A stretch of 64,000 nt of DNA from Astur gentilis (Eukaryota > Chordata > Aves > Accipitriformes > Accipitridae), in NCBI RefSeq assembly GCF_929443795.1, contig NC_064890.1:16191398-16255397 (forward strand), given 5' to 3'. Of the stretch, positions 54,146 to 64,000 are shown piece after piece (positions within the stretch are counted from its first letter, which is position 1; every line of letters starts with the position of its first letter). Under the pieces are notes generated by a model. The model worked only from the letters and a program-made list of their open reading frames with translations, made no database searches and was not told the DNA's origin. Made by a program: the position numbers and the translations under genes.

Positions 54146-56244
54146 GGGTCTTCTTGGGTTTGTTTGCTGATAGGCCCTGTTACTCCCTTTAGTGTCTAGG
54201 TTGTCAAATACATGAAGAAACTTACAAACAAATGGCATCTTGGGAAGGGGCCCAAGATGTATATGGAATGTGCCCAATTTCAGTAGTTTATTTTAAGTTT
54301 TGTTTTGCATGGTGCTGTTTCTTTTTTTTTTGTCAGGCTCTTCTGCCTTGCAGAAAACATTACTGTGTGCTGGTCTTGTGCAAGTCCTTTTTCATTATGC
54401 CAATGGAATGAGAAATGTACATTCAGAAAATGGTGCAAAAGCTACTTGGTTTTGTGTATAGACAAGATTGTTATATCCTTCTACCTTTCTTCAGAGCTTC
54501 TTATTCAAGTATTGATCCATTATCTGTACTGAGTGATGGAAATAGATGCCAACATTACTATTTTATTAAGATATCAGTTAATCGACAAACACCAGTGATA
54601 CTGTTCTTCATTTTGGTTTGCTTAACTCCCGTTTTAAACGTAGATGGGGTTAAACCTTGACAGCTCATTAAGCTTATCACCAGGATGTGAGATAATCCGA
54701 TTCATGGATATGCTGGGTTAAAAGTGAATTAATGTGAATCTGCTTTCAGGTGTTAGTAGGAAGTTGCTGAAGGGAATGCAAAGGTGAGACAATAGTGAGG
54801 GAAGAAAAGCTTGATTCTTCCAATAGATCTTGGCATTTTGGAATCACTTCTGCTGCAGGTAAATGCTATTAAGGGTTAATCTTGCCCTTTGCAAGTTCTT
54901 CCTAGAAGCCCTGCTCTTTCAGAAGCAGCTTTTGTGTCTATTCTCTCCATCTCCCTCAATACTTGTGGCAGTCTAATTGCAGTTCAGCCTTGAAGTTCAT
55001 GAGTTAGTTAGAAATTCTGTCTCATTTTGTCCATGTTAAATGAAGTTTGGAAAGTCAGGGAGACTTTAATCAAGAATACTGCTAAAATTACACTGGAGAC
55101 TAAATTCAAGGTCTTAAAATTGTTAGTGTATTATTACTTCTCTCACTGTCATTCCTGTTAGAGTTAAGCGTACAAAGAGTGTTTGTAAAGGTAAAAGTAA
55201 GATGAGCTACTGAGCCACCTGTCAATGATCTGATGGCAGTTAAGTCTGAATGTTGCAAAATTTGCAAATTGTGTTTTTAACAGCTGCTAAGTATAGTGGC
55301 ATTGAAATTGTGTATGATGCTGGTATGGTTGTAAATTCCTGTGATGGGATTTTTTTTGCTGTAGCATTTGTAACCTATGGAGCTTAGGGGTATTTATTTA
55401 AACATACTGTTCTTCAGATTGCTTAGGTGGTGATATATTCTGCCATAGTTGTCCTGACTGATGATGATGTCCTGATGATGTTAGTCAAGGTTAGGTAAGT
55501 GCTGATGAAAGTTATAGACATAGTTGTGTTCTTCAGAGTTAGCAGTCAGGATGTGTAAATGCATGTTGCAGTTTTTGATGCTAATTTGCGTAGCTGATGA
55601 ATGTTGTAAATCGGTTTGTGCAGTACTGTACAATTGTCTGAAGGTGCACTGTACTACAGCCAACTTTGAGCTTAAGTATGGTGAACTGGATGTTACTCTT
55701 GCACCTTGAAAGTCTTATTTGTGTTTTGTTAAGTGCAAGCTGTTCTTAGAGAGCTGTGTACAGCTCCTTAACTGAGTCACATGAGTGCCCTGTGAACTTT
55801 CGTAGTTCCTTTTGCAGAGAGGCTCAATCCTCCAAGCTTGGTTTATCACATATATTTGGTACTTGAAATGTAAACCATATTCAGCCCTTCAGTGCTGGCC
55901 TCTGTTTCCACTTCACATATCAAGTATTTCCTAATCAGTGACATGAAACCAGTGTTAAGCCTAAAGGGATATCATGCAGAGGGTAAATAATACTTTTTGA
56001 GTACTGTGGCATAAATGCTAGCTCACCCCACAAGGATGGTATTTTTTCATTTGCTTGTAATTTTGTTCTGAGTGACCACCCTATATTTCATAGTAATTGG
56101 AGCCCTTATTTAAAGCTACATCGTTGGAGCCAAGATTTTATTAGATCTCTAACCATTTTAAAAACAAGACTTGCTAAAGGATTAATTGATGTACCATTTC
56201 AGCTACTGAAAATAGGAAGGAACTTAATGAGTCATACTAGGTAC
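54146..56244. other. DLD-LAMB1 intergenic spacer
   Basis: About 2.1 kb between two convergent genes. No gene, RNA or named repeat is seen. Longer DLD 3' ends could extend into it. Confidence 0.6.
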
Positions 56245-56422
56245 ATACAGTGATACAAAAGTACTGTTTATTTTCAACATCAAAAAGTTACTTGTCTTTG
56301 GTTCTGTGACTTGAAAGTCAATATAAAACCTGTTCGTTTTACCAGGTCTTAGTGTAATGTCAAAAAGAACTAGTGTAATACTTGTAAAACCCATCCTGAA
56401 CACAAGCGTTTCCTGCTGCCAC
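56245..56422 (-). other. LAMB1: LAMB1 3' UTR (predicted)
   Basis: From the LAMB1 stop codon to about 20 bases past the AATAAA. Short, about 180 bases. Confidence 0.65.
56267..56272 (-). terminator. LAMB1: LAMB1 poly(A) signal AATAAA
   Basis: Minus-strand AATAAA (plus-strand tttatt) about 150 bases after the stop codon; the first good hexamer downstream. Confidence 0.7.
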
Positions 56423-56559
56423 TTATAAGCAAGTGCTATAAACAGCAACCTTCTGGCTGATTGTCTGTAAGAGGGAGCGAACTGTCTCTTCCAGCTCCAC
56501 CAACTGCTTGGCTTTGTCTTCCAGAACTTTTTGATTGTTTTCATACGTATTTTCCAAGT
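56423..56559 (-). CDS. LAMB1: LAMB1 last exon with stop codon
   Basis: 137 coding bases: DLENTYENNQKVLEDKAKQL then VRSLLQTISQKVAVYSTCL and TAA (56423-56425). End of the coiled coil, with the interchain cysteine. Acceptor tttgctgacag. Confidence 0.95.
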
Positions 56560-59500
56560 CTGTCAGCAAAGGAAGGGGAAAACCAGCTTAATTAGGGGTG
56601 GTTTAATACAGAGAAGTATAAATCATTATGGTTACAGATGAACTACTATTCAAATTTTACTTTTATTGTGGAAGAGAATCTGAAAAAGCCAAGGCTGGAA
56701 TGGCACCTTTTTGTTTCCTTAACATTGGGACATAAAGCAACAAGGAAATCATTTTCTGTAAGTGGAAATCCAAAAGTGTACTTTGATTCATGTTGAAAAA
56801 AATTTGTCATTCTCTTCTTTATGGTGGCCTTTACAGAACAGTGAAATGTTTTGGCTTGTTATGGTTAAGACTATTCAGTGAGTCACTGTAACTGTGCAGG
56901 GGAAGAATGAGTTCCTGGCCTGGCAAAAACAGAAGGAAAACTTAGCTCCCTCCCTGGTAGCTATGGGCAGATTGCCCCCTCCTTAAAGTTTCAACCAACT
57001 TTAATTGTCAATAGTAAATGTTAAATTAATCTGTAAACTGGAACTAATGTATCCTGATCATCTTTTGTTTTAATAGCTTTCCAGGATGCGGTGGGGGGAG
57101 TATTGTTTGAAGATAGGGGTCTTGCTTGAACAGGTTAGTCCTTGTCCTAAGCATAGTAGTTATGTTCCTTCTCTGTAGCGGTTCTTGGAGCAGTGATAGG
57201 TGCCATACCAGAAGTTTGTGCCTCACTTCTAAGTTTAAGCTTTTTTATAGAAATCTTTAATTCATAAGACTATGTTGCAGCCATAAGAATAAGCAGAGCA
57301 GATCAAAGCTCAGTAACAAAGAATTAACTTTGGGCTTTTTTTCCCTACTGCTAATGAATAGCCAGTTTAACAGCATCAAATTACTTCATATTCTAAGATG
57401 ATGACTTACCTCCTCAGAACAGCCTTACCTTTGAGCAGCTGGAGTTTGCTGTTTGCTTGAGCCAACAAGGCTTTAGCTTCATCTTGCAACATGCCGGCTT
57501 TCCTCCTAGCATCAGCTGACTCTTCTGTCTTCTTGGCAATGAGATCTTCCACTGTTTTATACTTGTCGTTCAGCTCGGTATTGAGGACCTGTTGTTCCAG
57601 ATTCAAGCACAAGATGGAGCTCATTCAAAAGACAATACAGTGGGAGCTTGCATTTCCTCCCTCTCTCTTCACTAATCCGGGTGTAAGGAGACTACACTAC
57701 ACTGTTAGCTCGGTTAACAAAAGCAGAAACAGTGTTGGGGTACTTCCTACTTAATATTCAAGACTTGAAGAGTTGGGGTGAAGACTCATCAGTTGCCCTT
57801 TTGCAGGGCTGTGGCTGTTTTACAGCTTTAATTCTGACACTTGGCAAGGATTTATGGGATTCAGTTACACAATTCTGTAACTAATGGAAGCCATGGCCCC
57901 TAGTACAGCTGGAAGGCTGCATGTGGTAAGGAACTGGCACTGCTTCTGGTTGAATGCTTCCATTTGGGGAGGAATACCCTTGTCATTCTTTCAGTAATGG
58001 GAACAGCTGTGTAGTTGACATAGGTGAAGGTGCTGGAGAAGTCATGAGATTGGTTTCTCAGCTGTGCTTTTCCCTGCAAGGTTAAGGTTAAGAAGTCCTG
58101 TGACCCAACTGAAGTCAACCAATAAGCAAGTTAACAAGCTGCAGCAGTACTGGAAGTCTCTTGTGTTTACTTGACAGCCACCTGAAATACTACTTAGTGG
58201 TCAGAAATAATTGATCTGATGGAGAATACATCTCTCCTGGCAGAAAATGCCTCTCTGGAGACTAGTGGGCTAACTATAGACAACAGATGGGAGCAATGAA
58301 ACTTCCTTGGGTAGATTTGTCAATTGTTTTGTTAATGAGCATTTTTTGCTAATATGAAGGTGTGTAGCAGACAGTGGGGGCAATGCCGTGTGGTCACAGA
58401 GCAAATTTTGCATCTCTGATATTTAGAAATGACTTTGGTTTTATATTGAGCTAATGAATTTTCTTGCTGCTTGATTCTGTATATGCCAAATTCTGGGTTT
58501 TGTGTCCTGAACCTATCATTGTCATAAAAGCATAAATATTCTGTGTGAGGGGGAAAAAATTACCAGTTCTCCTGTGGCAGAATGAAATGAATCTGTGAAA
58601 GGCTGATAGTGGGACAGCCTGACAGGTTTCCTGCAGCTATTTTAGAACCTGAAAACTTGCCAATACTTCTTTCTTCCTCTATCTGGTATCAAAGAAAGTA
58701 AAAAGCAGCTATCTTCTGGTAAGTGCATTAAGTGCCTTTTTTTTTTTTTTTGTCCCTAGTACTTGACCAATAAATGAAGCCGACTGCATGTATTCACTAA
58801 TGTTCCTTTAGTCAAATGTGGGGTGTGAGTTTTGTTGGCTTTCCCTTAGCAGCTTTCCTGAGCTTCTCACCTTTTTAACCTCCTCAGCATTTTGTTTTGC
58901 AGTAACAATTTTTTCTTCTATATTGTCCACATTCTCTGAATTTGTAGCAGCCTTTTGCTTAAGGTCTTCAACACTTTTCTCTAGCTCAAACAGACGTAAG
59001 GTAGCATTGTTCAGTGTTTCTTCAGATGCTGCATTTTCAGATTCAATCTAACAAAGAAGGATGAGAGTTAACACTTTCAAAAGAACTGAATGTAATAACT
59101 AAACTTTCTGGATAAGCCCTGATCAACTAATTAGTTCATGTCCATAGATCTGATACAAAAACCAGTGATTTAATTTTGCTACAACTGGCCAATTGCAGTC
59201 AAGGTGAAAGAGCCCCGCTGCTTGAAGATGGGGTACATATGGGGCTGCAGAAGCATTACGGAACATGGTTAAAAAGTACTTGATTGTATTACACATGCAA
59301 GAGTTGCCTAATCCACAGGAAAAACTTAAGACATTTGACTCTGTCATGTAAGTTAGCACTATGGTCTCAGGGCTTTGAGATGAAGTCTGAAAATACATTA
59401 TCTGACCAGACTACAGCAATTGCCACTTTAATCCAGCATTTGTTTATTAGTCTCGTGCTGCAGTGGTAGATGACACTGATAGCATGGCCACACCAATACA

Positions 59501-62500
59501 CAACCATGTGGTTGACAGGTATGACTTTCCAGGGATCTTGGCACACCTGCTTGTGTTAAATGAGCAGGACGTAGCCCTCTAGCTTCAGTGGTGCAGGATA
59601 TGGGATGAGAAAAGCCTTTTGTGGGTGGGTTGTTTTTTTTTGAGAAAATGGTCCCCTAGCATTATCATACTAACTCAAAAGTTGATGTTATTTTAAGTGG
59701 TCTTCAATTTGCAATACCCAAGAGCCTTCCTAGATAGGCTTACATCAGTTGCTAAGCATCAGATTTGGTGCTGTTTCTGTATCTTAAGAAATACTCATGA
59801 AGAACTCACTGAGGTCAGCAGGTCTTGAGTTCCTTTAATATCTTTGTCAGCTTGTTTGATGGCTTTTTCAGCTGCATTTTGAGCTTTTTCAGCTTCTTCC
59901 AGTGCTGCTTTCACCATGTCTGCAGTGACTTTAACATCTGTTGCACCTTTGCTGTGGAGCAAAACTATAGTTAACGCTTTAAGTGCTTTTACTTTGGGAC
60001 TGGAAAAAGAACAAGTCATACACTGCAAAGGGCCATTTTTGTCCCTTAAGGAATGAGAATCTGTATCAGGGCAAGTTAAACTCTGCATTTTCTGATACAA
60101 TGGAATGAAAGTCTTGTTCAAGCTCCAGGTGACAGAAAACAGCTAATACAGAACAGGGTTGCATACCTTGCTTTTTTAGCTTCCTCCAGTAGCATTTCTG
60201 CTCTGGCAATGTCTCCAGCACTCTGCTGCAGAATGACCTCAACATCAGAAAGGCTTTCTACACGCTCACGAATATCTTCTGTCAGGGCTTGCAGCTGCTG
60301 GGGAGTGCTTGGCATCTCCATGTTCAGCACTTCATTAGCCACTGCCTCGATGCTATCCAGGTCAGCACTGTCTTCTAGTAGATAGACACAAATGACAAAG
60401 ATGTGAGTAAAAGCTTCCCACTGTCAAGTCTCAGTACTCAAATTCTTGTCCAGCTGCTCCTTTAAGAAGGAAAATCATAGGAAAACTTCCTGCCCCTGAC
60501 TGACTTACAGAAAATTAAGGTATTAAACATGCTTCCTTAGGGTGAAACCTCTCTCAGGAGAGGCCCAGCAGGCACATAGCCCTGCTGGCATAGATCTCTT
60601 GGAAGCTATTTGAAGATCTCTCTGATTAGCTACACCATGCTGGGGCTGTGGGGAGGAGACTTGAGCCCACAGGAAGCAAAGCCAACAGCTGCTCATAAAG
60701 GTATTTGTGCTAGCAGTATACTCAGCCTTGTGCAAACAGGGAAGGAATGGGTTTGCCATGCTGCTGCTTGCTAGCGAACAAGGCCCTCATTTAACCTTTA
60801 CCTGCTTTCTTAGAGAGAGAAACTCACAGTTTCTGACTTTCCTCCCCTTTAATAGTACTTTGTCTTTCCAGCCAGAACTTATAAATGCATTTGGCAAATT
60901 ACTGCAGTACAACAGCCTCAGCTGAAACAAACACAAGAACGTGCCAGTTTGCTCTCCCTTTCCTATTGTCTTGGTTTTCTCTTGTTTCCAGATTTTATCA
61001 TACACGCTAAGTCTGGCTGAAAGGGGGGTGGGGTGGAGGAAACACAACTATTACATTACCCCTTAGAGGATGATTCAGAGCTAAAGACAGTTTTCACAAA
61101 CCCAGAATTAAAACATAATTTAAATGTAAGGTTTTTACGCATTAGGAAATCTCTAATTTGTTTAATAAGATTCCTCAGATCTTCATTGCTTTTGTCCACT
61201 TGTTCTTTTGTAGCATTGGTTTTGAGCAAAACTGCTTGTGCATTTTGTTTTGCTTCATCAGCTCTCTGTTTTGCCTCAGAAACCTAAAGAGAGGAAAACG
61301 GAAGATTTGATTACATATTTGCGTACGCTTTAAGGCCTGTTTTGAAACAAAAATTCAGTTGGAGTCAGAGGTAATAGTAATGAGAAATGCTTTTTCTCAT
61401 AAGACTCACACAACACTTTTAAAAGCTGGCTGTGATCCATACCACCAATGCTAGTTTAAACAACTCAGGCTAGTGTTTAGAGTTATCCATGAAGCTTCAC
61501 TTTAGCAAGCTCCCTGTCTTAGGATCTTTACAAGTGTGATGGAGTTACGCAACTGACAAGTATTTTGAAGTAAGCCAGGCACATACTTTGTCAATTAGTG
61601 TCTAAACTTGTGTTACAACAAAAAGATATTTTTTTTTTAATATCTAACAATTAATTTGGCATATTACCATTCTGGAGAGTTGCTCAACTTCTGCTAATGC
61701 ACTGAGGATGTCTCTGTCAAAATCCATGGCTTTCTGCCAGGCATTGTGAGCTACGGTCATCAGCCCATTGCAGCCAGGTCCTCCACACTTCTTCTTTCCA
61801 TCATCTGTCTGACAGTTTAAACCGCCACACTCGGACTCAGCACAAGAGGCTCCCATGGGAGTGCCACACGTCTGCAGAGACACATTAGCCAAGGGGAACA
61901 GTCACAGCTTTATTTCCATTGCTGAGCTGTGAGGGGGGTGGAGTCGGACACTGCTCTACACTATGTTATTTCTGCCCCTTGCAGTAGTATGCCTTGCAGC
62001 AGCGGGTGGTTCCTGCAGCAGGGCCATACCAGCACGACTTTAATCTTCCTTCTGTGCCCCTGCACCTTCCTGCCTTTAACTCGGTTACAAATGCTGAAGT
62101 AGCTGGAGGTTATGACAGCAGCTTTGCTGTGCCTTCATCGTCTGGAAAGCTGCATTTAAGCTTTGGTTTCAAGCTGGAAGCTACTACTGTCTGTATGGCT
62201 TTTGTTTGCAGTCAGTCTTCAGTACTGTTGGAGGAAAAACTGGCCATCCCAAGAAGCTATTTTATAAGGAAGAAAGTAAGTGTTTTTGTGCAGAGTAGTA
62301 TCTATCTTTTCCTTTGCTCTAATGCCCTAAAAATGAAATACTAAGAAGCTGAAATGCTCCACATTGAACAGGAAACTTTTTTTCATCTCCCTTAAAAAGC
62401 TGTCCCATTCCCTTCCACCAAACGTTTGCTCCGATTTCATCTTTCCAGAACACTTTGCAATTTGTGAATTGTTGTCAAAGTTGTGTTCCCATAGAAAGTA

Positions 62501-64000
62501 TCAGGGTAGACTTTTTTTTTTAAAGCAAAACTATTTAAATCGGCAACATTTGTACTGAGAATTATCCATTACTTGGTCAATTGTTTGGACAATGAAATCA
62601 CTAGAAGTTGTTTCAGCCACAGAGAAAATTGGAAAATTCCCCATTCTTTTGAGGTGGTTCTCCCTTTTCACCCCACCCCTTTTGCCAAATGATAGTCACT
62701 AACTTTGCAGCCAAAAAAACCTCTCTGGGAAAACCTAGGGGCTGTGCCAAGTTAGCTGCAGCTGCCTCCTGTGAAGTGTAAATGAGTGCCTCTCACCTGT
62801 TTGGCATGCAACCCAGCAGTAGCTAGAAAGCAAAGACTTTTTTTGGTGCCCTGTGATTACACCTCCAAGCAACTCTGTGTTTATGGCCCTGATAAACATC
62901 TACCCAAGATTTTCAGTCCTCAAGAACAGTTAGGCAGGAATGCAGGAGAAGGGAAACAAAAAAAAGTGCCTCTTTCTTCCCTCCCAAGAAAGAAGGAGGG
63001 CTGGGGGAGTCAGGAGGGATGACCAGAGTTATAAAGGATGGGACAATTCAGCATGTGAAGAACTCATCCTCTAACACAGGCCTGGCCTCCCCAGGGGAGT
63101 TAATGAGCAGTGCCCTGCAGCCTGCCTTCATGCAGGATTGTTCTCTGAATGCAGCTGGCTGACTTCAAAGCAAAACTGAGGGAACACCCAGCCTCTCCCA
63201 AGAAAAAGCCACCCTTGATCATATTTACAGATGAACAGGCAGCTTCAACAGAGAAAATGCCCTTTTGACTCCAGCTCTCTGCAAATTTTATTTTGTCTCA
63301 CAAACGAGGATGGGAGGGTGGTGATGCCAAGGAGGGTGGCCCATCAGTGCGAGTGAAGTGCTGCCTGGCTGGGCACTGCAAAGACATAGCATGTACCCTG
63401 TGGAGCTGCTAAAAGGAAGAGAGGAGCCTAGAGAATGCAGCACGTGAACTGAGGACAGGCTTAAGAGGATGGTTCTCAGTGCTACACTTTTCTGCACGTG
63501 GGAGCTCTGTCTACAGCAAAGGGCTCTGTGTTAGAAAAGATGGGTGCTCTATTGGGCTGGGAAGGGTAAGGGGGAGACCAACATGAAGGGCTGGTGCCTG
63601 AAAGCCAGTAGGTCTCAGAGCCCACCAATTAAACAGCCCTGTTCTAGCCTGCAAAATACCCCATCATCCAAGAAACATGCATTTTTCATGAACAAACTGT
63701 GTATCTCACCCTGTCAAGCCCTAAACAGTTCTTCCCCACTTGTTGCTTCTTCACAAACCTGACTTCATTTTTGCTACAGGTTTTATACCAATGATTCTCA
63801 GCCACGTACCTTCTCAGCCACTTCGGAGAGATCCAGGCTCTGCAGCTTGCCTGCGAGTTCATCCAGAAGGCGTGACTGCTCCTCTTGTTTAGCCTTGAAC
63901 TGGGCCTCCTTCTCATTGATTAAGTCTTCCACTTCCTGCCGCGTTTGTGCTGACAGCTCCACAGGGCTATCAGGGTGAACAGTGGAGGCATTGACCCTCT
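56423..64000 (-). CDS. LAMB1: LAMB1, laminin subunit beta-1, C-terminal part; 5' end off window
   Basis: Secreted basement-membrane protein that pairs with alpha and gamma chains in laminins such as 111 and 511. Eight exons are seen, in transcript order: 63810-64000 (continuing right), 61668-61871, 61139-61283, 60167-60374, 59810-59951, 58871-59047, 57429-57588 and 56423-56559. They encode the last 454 residues or so in one unbroken frame. Order: end of coiled-coil domain II (KLQSLDLSEVAEK); domain alpha, a cysteine knot found only in beta chains (TCGTP..CGGPGC); then the long heptad-rich domain I. The protein ends AVYSTCL; the near-terminal Cys forms the disulfide to the gamma chain in known laminins. 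The beta-1 identity rests on the close match in the SADLDSIEAVANEVL and TKNATKE-like regions and on the position next to DLD. LAMB2 and LAMB4 are less likely. Confidence 0.95.
57429..57588 (-). CDS. LAMB1: LAMB1 penultimate exon, coiled-coil domain I
   Basis: 160 bases: VLNTELNDKYKTVEDLIAKK then TEESADARRKAGMLQDEAKA and LAQANSKLQLLK. The acceptor (gaatctggaacaacag) has a poor pyrimidine tract, but frame and homology support it. Donor gtaaggct. Confidence 0.93.
58871..59047 (-). CDS. LAMB1: LAMB1 exon, coiled-coil domain I
   Basis: 177 bases, phase 0 at its 3' end: IESENAASEETLNNATLRLF then ELEKSVEDLKQKAATNSENV and KQNAEEVKK. Heptad pattern throughout. Acceptor ctttgttag, donor gtgagaag. Confidence 0.94.
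59810..59951 (-). CDS. LAMB1: LAMB1 exon, coiled-coil domain I
   Basis: 142 bases: KGATDVKVTADMVKAALEEA then EKAQNAAEKAIKQADKDIKG and TQDLLTS. Alanine-rich heptads. Acceptor gctccacag, donor gtgagttc. Confidence 0.95.
60167..60374 (-). CDS. LAMB1: LAMB1 exon, coiled-coil domain I
   Basis: 208 bases: DSADLDSIEAVANEVLNMEM then PSTPQQLQALTEDIRERVES and AEMLLEEAKKA. Acceptor tctatctactag, donor gtatgcaa. Confidence 0.95.
61139..61283 (-). CDS. LAMB1: LAMB1 exon, start of domain I
   Basis: 145 bases: VSEAKQRADEAKQNAQAVLL then KTNATKEQVDKSNEDLRNLI and KQIRDFLM. NAT is a possible N-glycosylation site. Acceptor cctctctttag. The donor gtaaaaac is weak at +5. Confidence 0.94.
61668..61871 (-). CDS. 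LAMB1: LAMB1 exon, domain alpha (cysteine knot)
   Basis: 204 bases, phase 0: TCGTPMGASCAESECGGLNC then QTDDGKKKCGGPGCNG, then LMTVAHNAWQKAMDFDRDIL and LAEVEQLSRM. The six cysteines define the beta-chain-specific disulfide insert that interrupts the coiled coil. Acceptor gtctctgcag, donor gtaatatg. Confidence 0.96.
61872..63809 (-). other. LAMB1: LAMB1 intron
   Basis: 1.9-kb intron with T-runs and pyrimidine-rich patches. No named repeat or gene seen. Confidence 0.75.
63810..64000 (-). CDS. LAMB1: LAMB1 exon, end of domain II; cut by window edge
   Basis: At least 191 bases, running past the right edge. Encodes VNASTVHPDSPVELSAQTRQ, then EVEDLINEKEAQFKAKQEEQ and RLLDELAGKLQSLDLSEVAEK. NAS is a potential glycosylation sequon. 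Donor gtacgtgg. Confidence 0.94.

Noticed and set aside
1..64000. CRISPR arrays, operons, bacterial mobile systems, tRNA or rRNA genes
   Set aside because: The window is intron-containing vertebrate DNA. No direct-repeat/spacer array and no RNA-gene signature was seen.

Overview
This is vertebrate nuclear DNA, almost certainly from a bird. Three multi-exon genes with GT-AG introns can be read. The interspersed repeats are CR1 LINE fragments plus one LTR of a type common in birds outside the fowl lineage, so a neoavian host is likely; this is inference, and the species cannot be named. The gene order and orientation, SLC26A3 (-), DLD (+), LAMB1 (-), match the human 7q22-q31 neighbourhood.

Layout. 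Positions 944-11554 on the minus strand hold 16 coding exons of SLC26A3, the intestinal chloride/bicarbonate exchanger. They run from the start codon to the middle of the STAS domain; the last part of the gene lies beyond the left edge. The exons sum to 1977 bases, exactly 659 codons. Positions 11624-38110 are an intergenic interval of about 26.5 kb with no gene I can support. It contains CR1 fragments and a solo LTR (31245-31850) inserted inside an older CR1. Positions 38112-39075 form a CpG island that is the DLD promoter. DLD, the E3 subunit of mitochondrial 2-oxo-acid dehydrogenase complexes, is complete on the plus strand in 14 exons (38435-53190). They total 1527 bases, or 508 residues plus stop, with all catalytic motifs present. 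Its 3' UTR probably ends soon after an AATAAA at 54123. Positions 56245-64000 on the minus strand hold the last eight coding exons of LAMB1: the end of coiled-coil domain II, the cysteine-rich domain alpha, coiled-coil domain I and the C-terminal cysteine.

The three genes are neighbours by synteny, not a functional unit. SLC26A3 and DLD diverge across the long intergenic gap. DLD and LAMB1 converge tail to tail with about 2.1 kb between their predicted poly(A) sites.

I found no undescribed biological system. The observations worth checking are small: splice-site oddities in SLC26A3 and DLD, a repeated unknown segment in DLD intron 4, nested and abutting transposons, and possible regulatory motifs. 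Exon boundaries were set by hand from reading frame, splice signals and protein resemblance recalled from the vertebrate families; no alignment was run.
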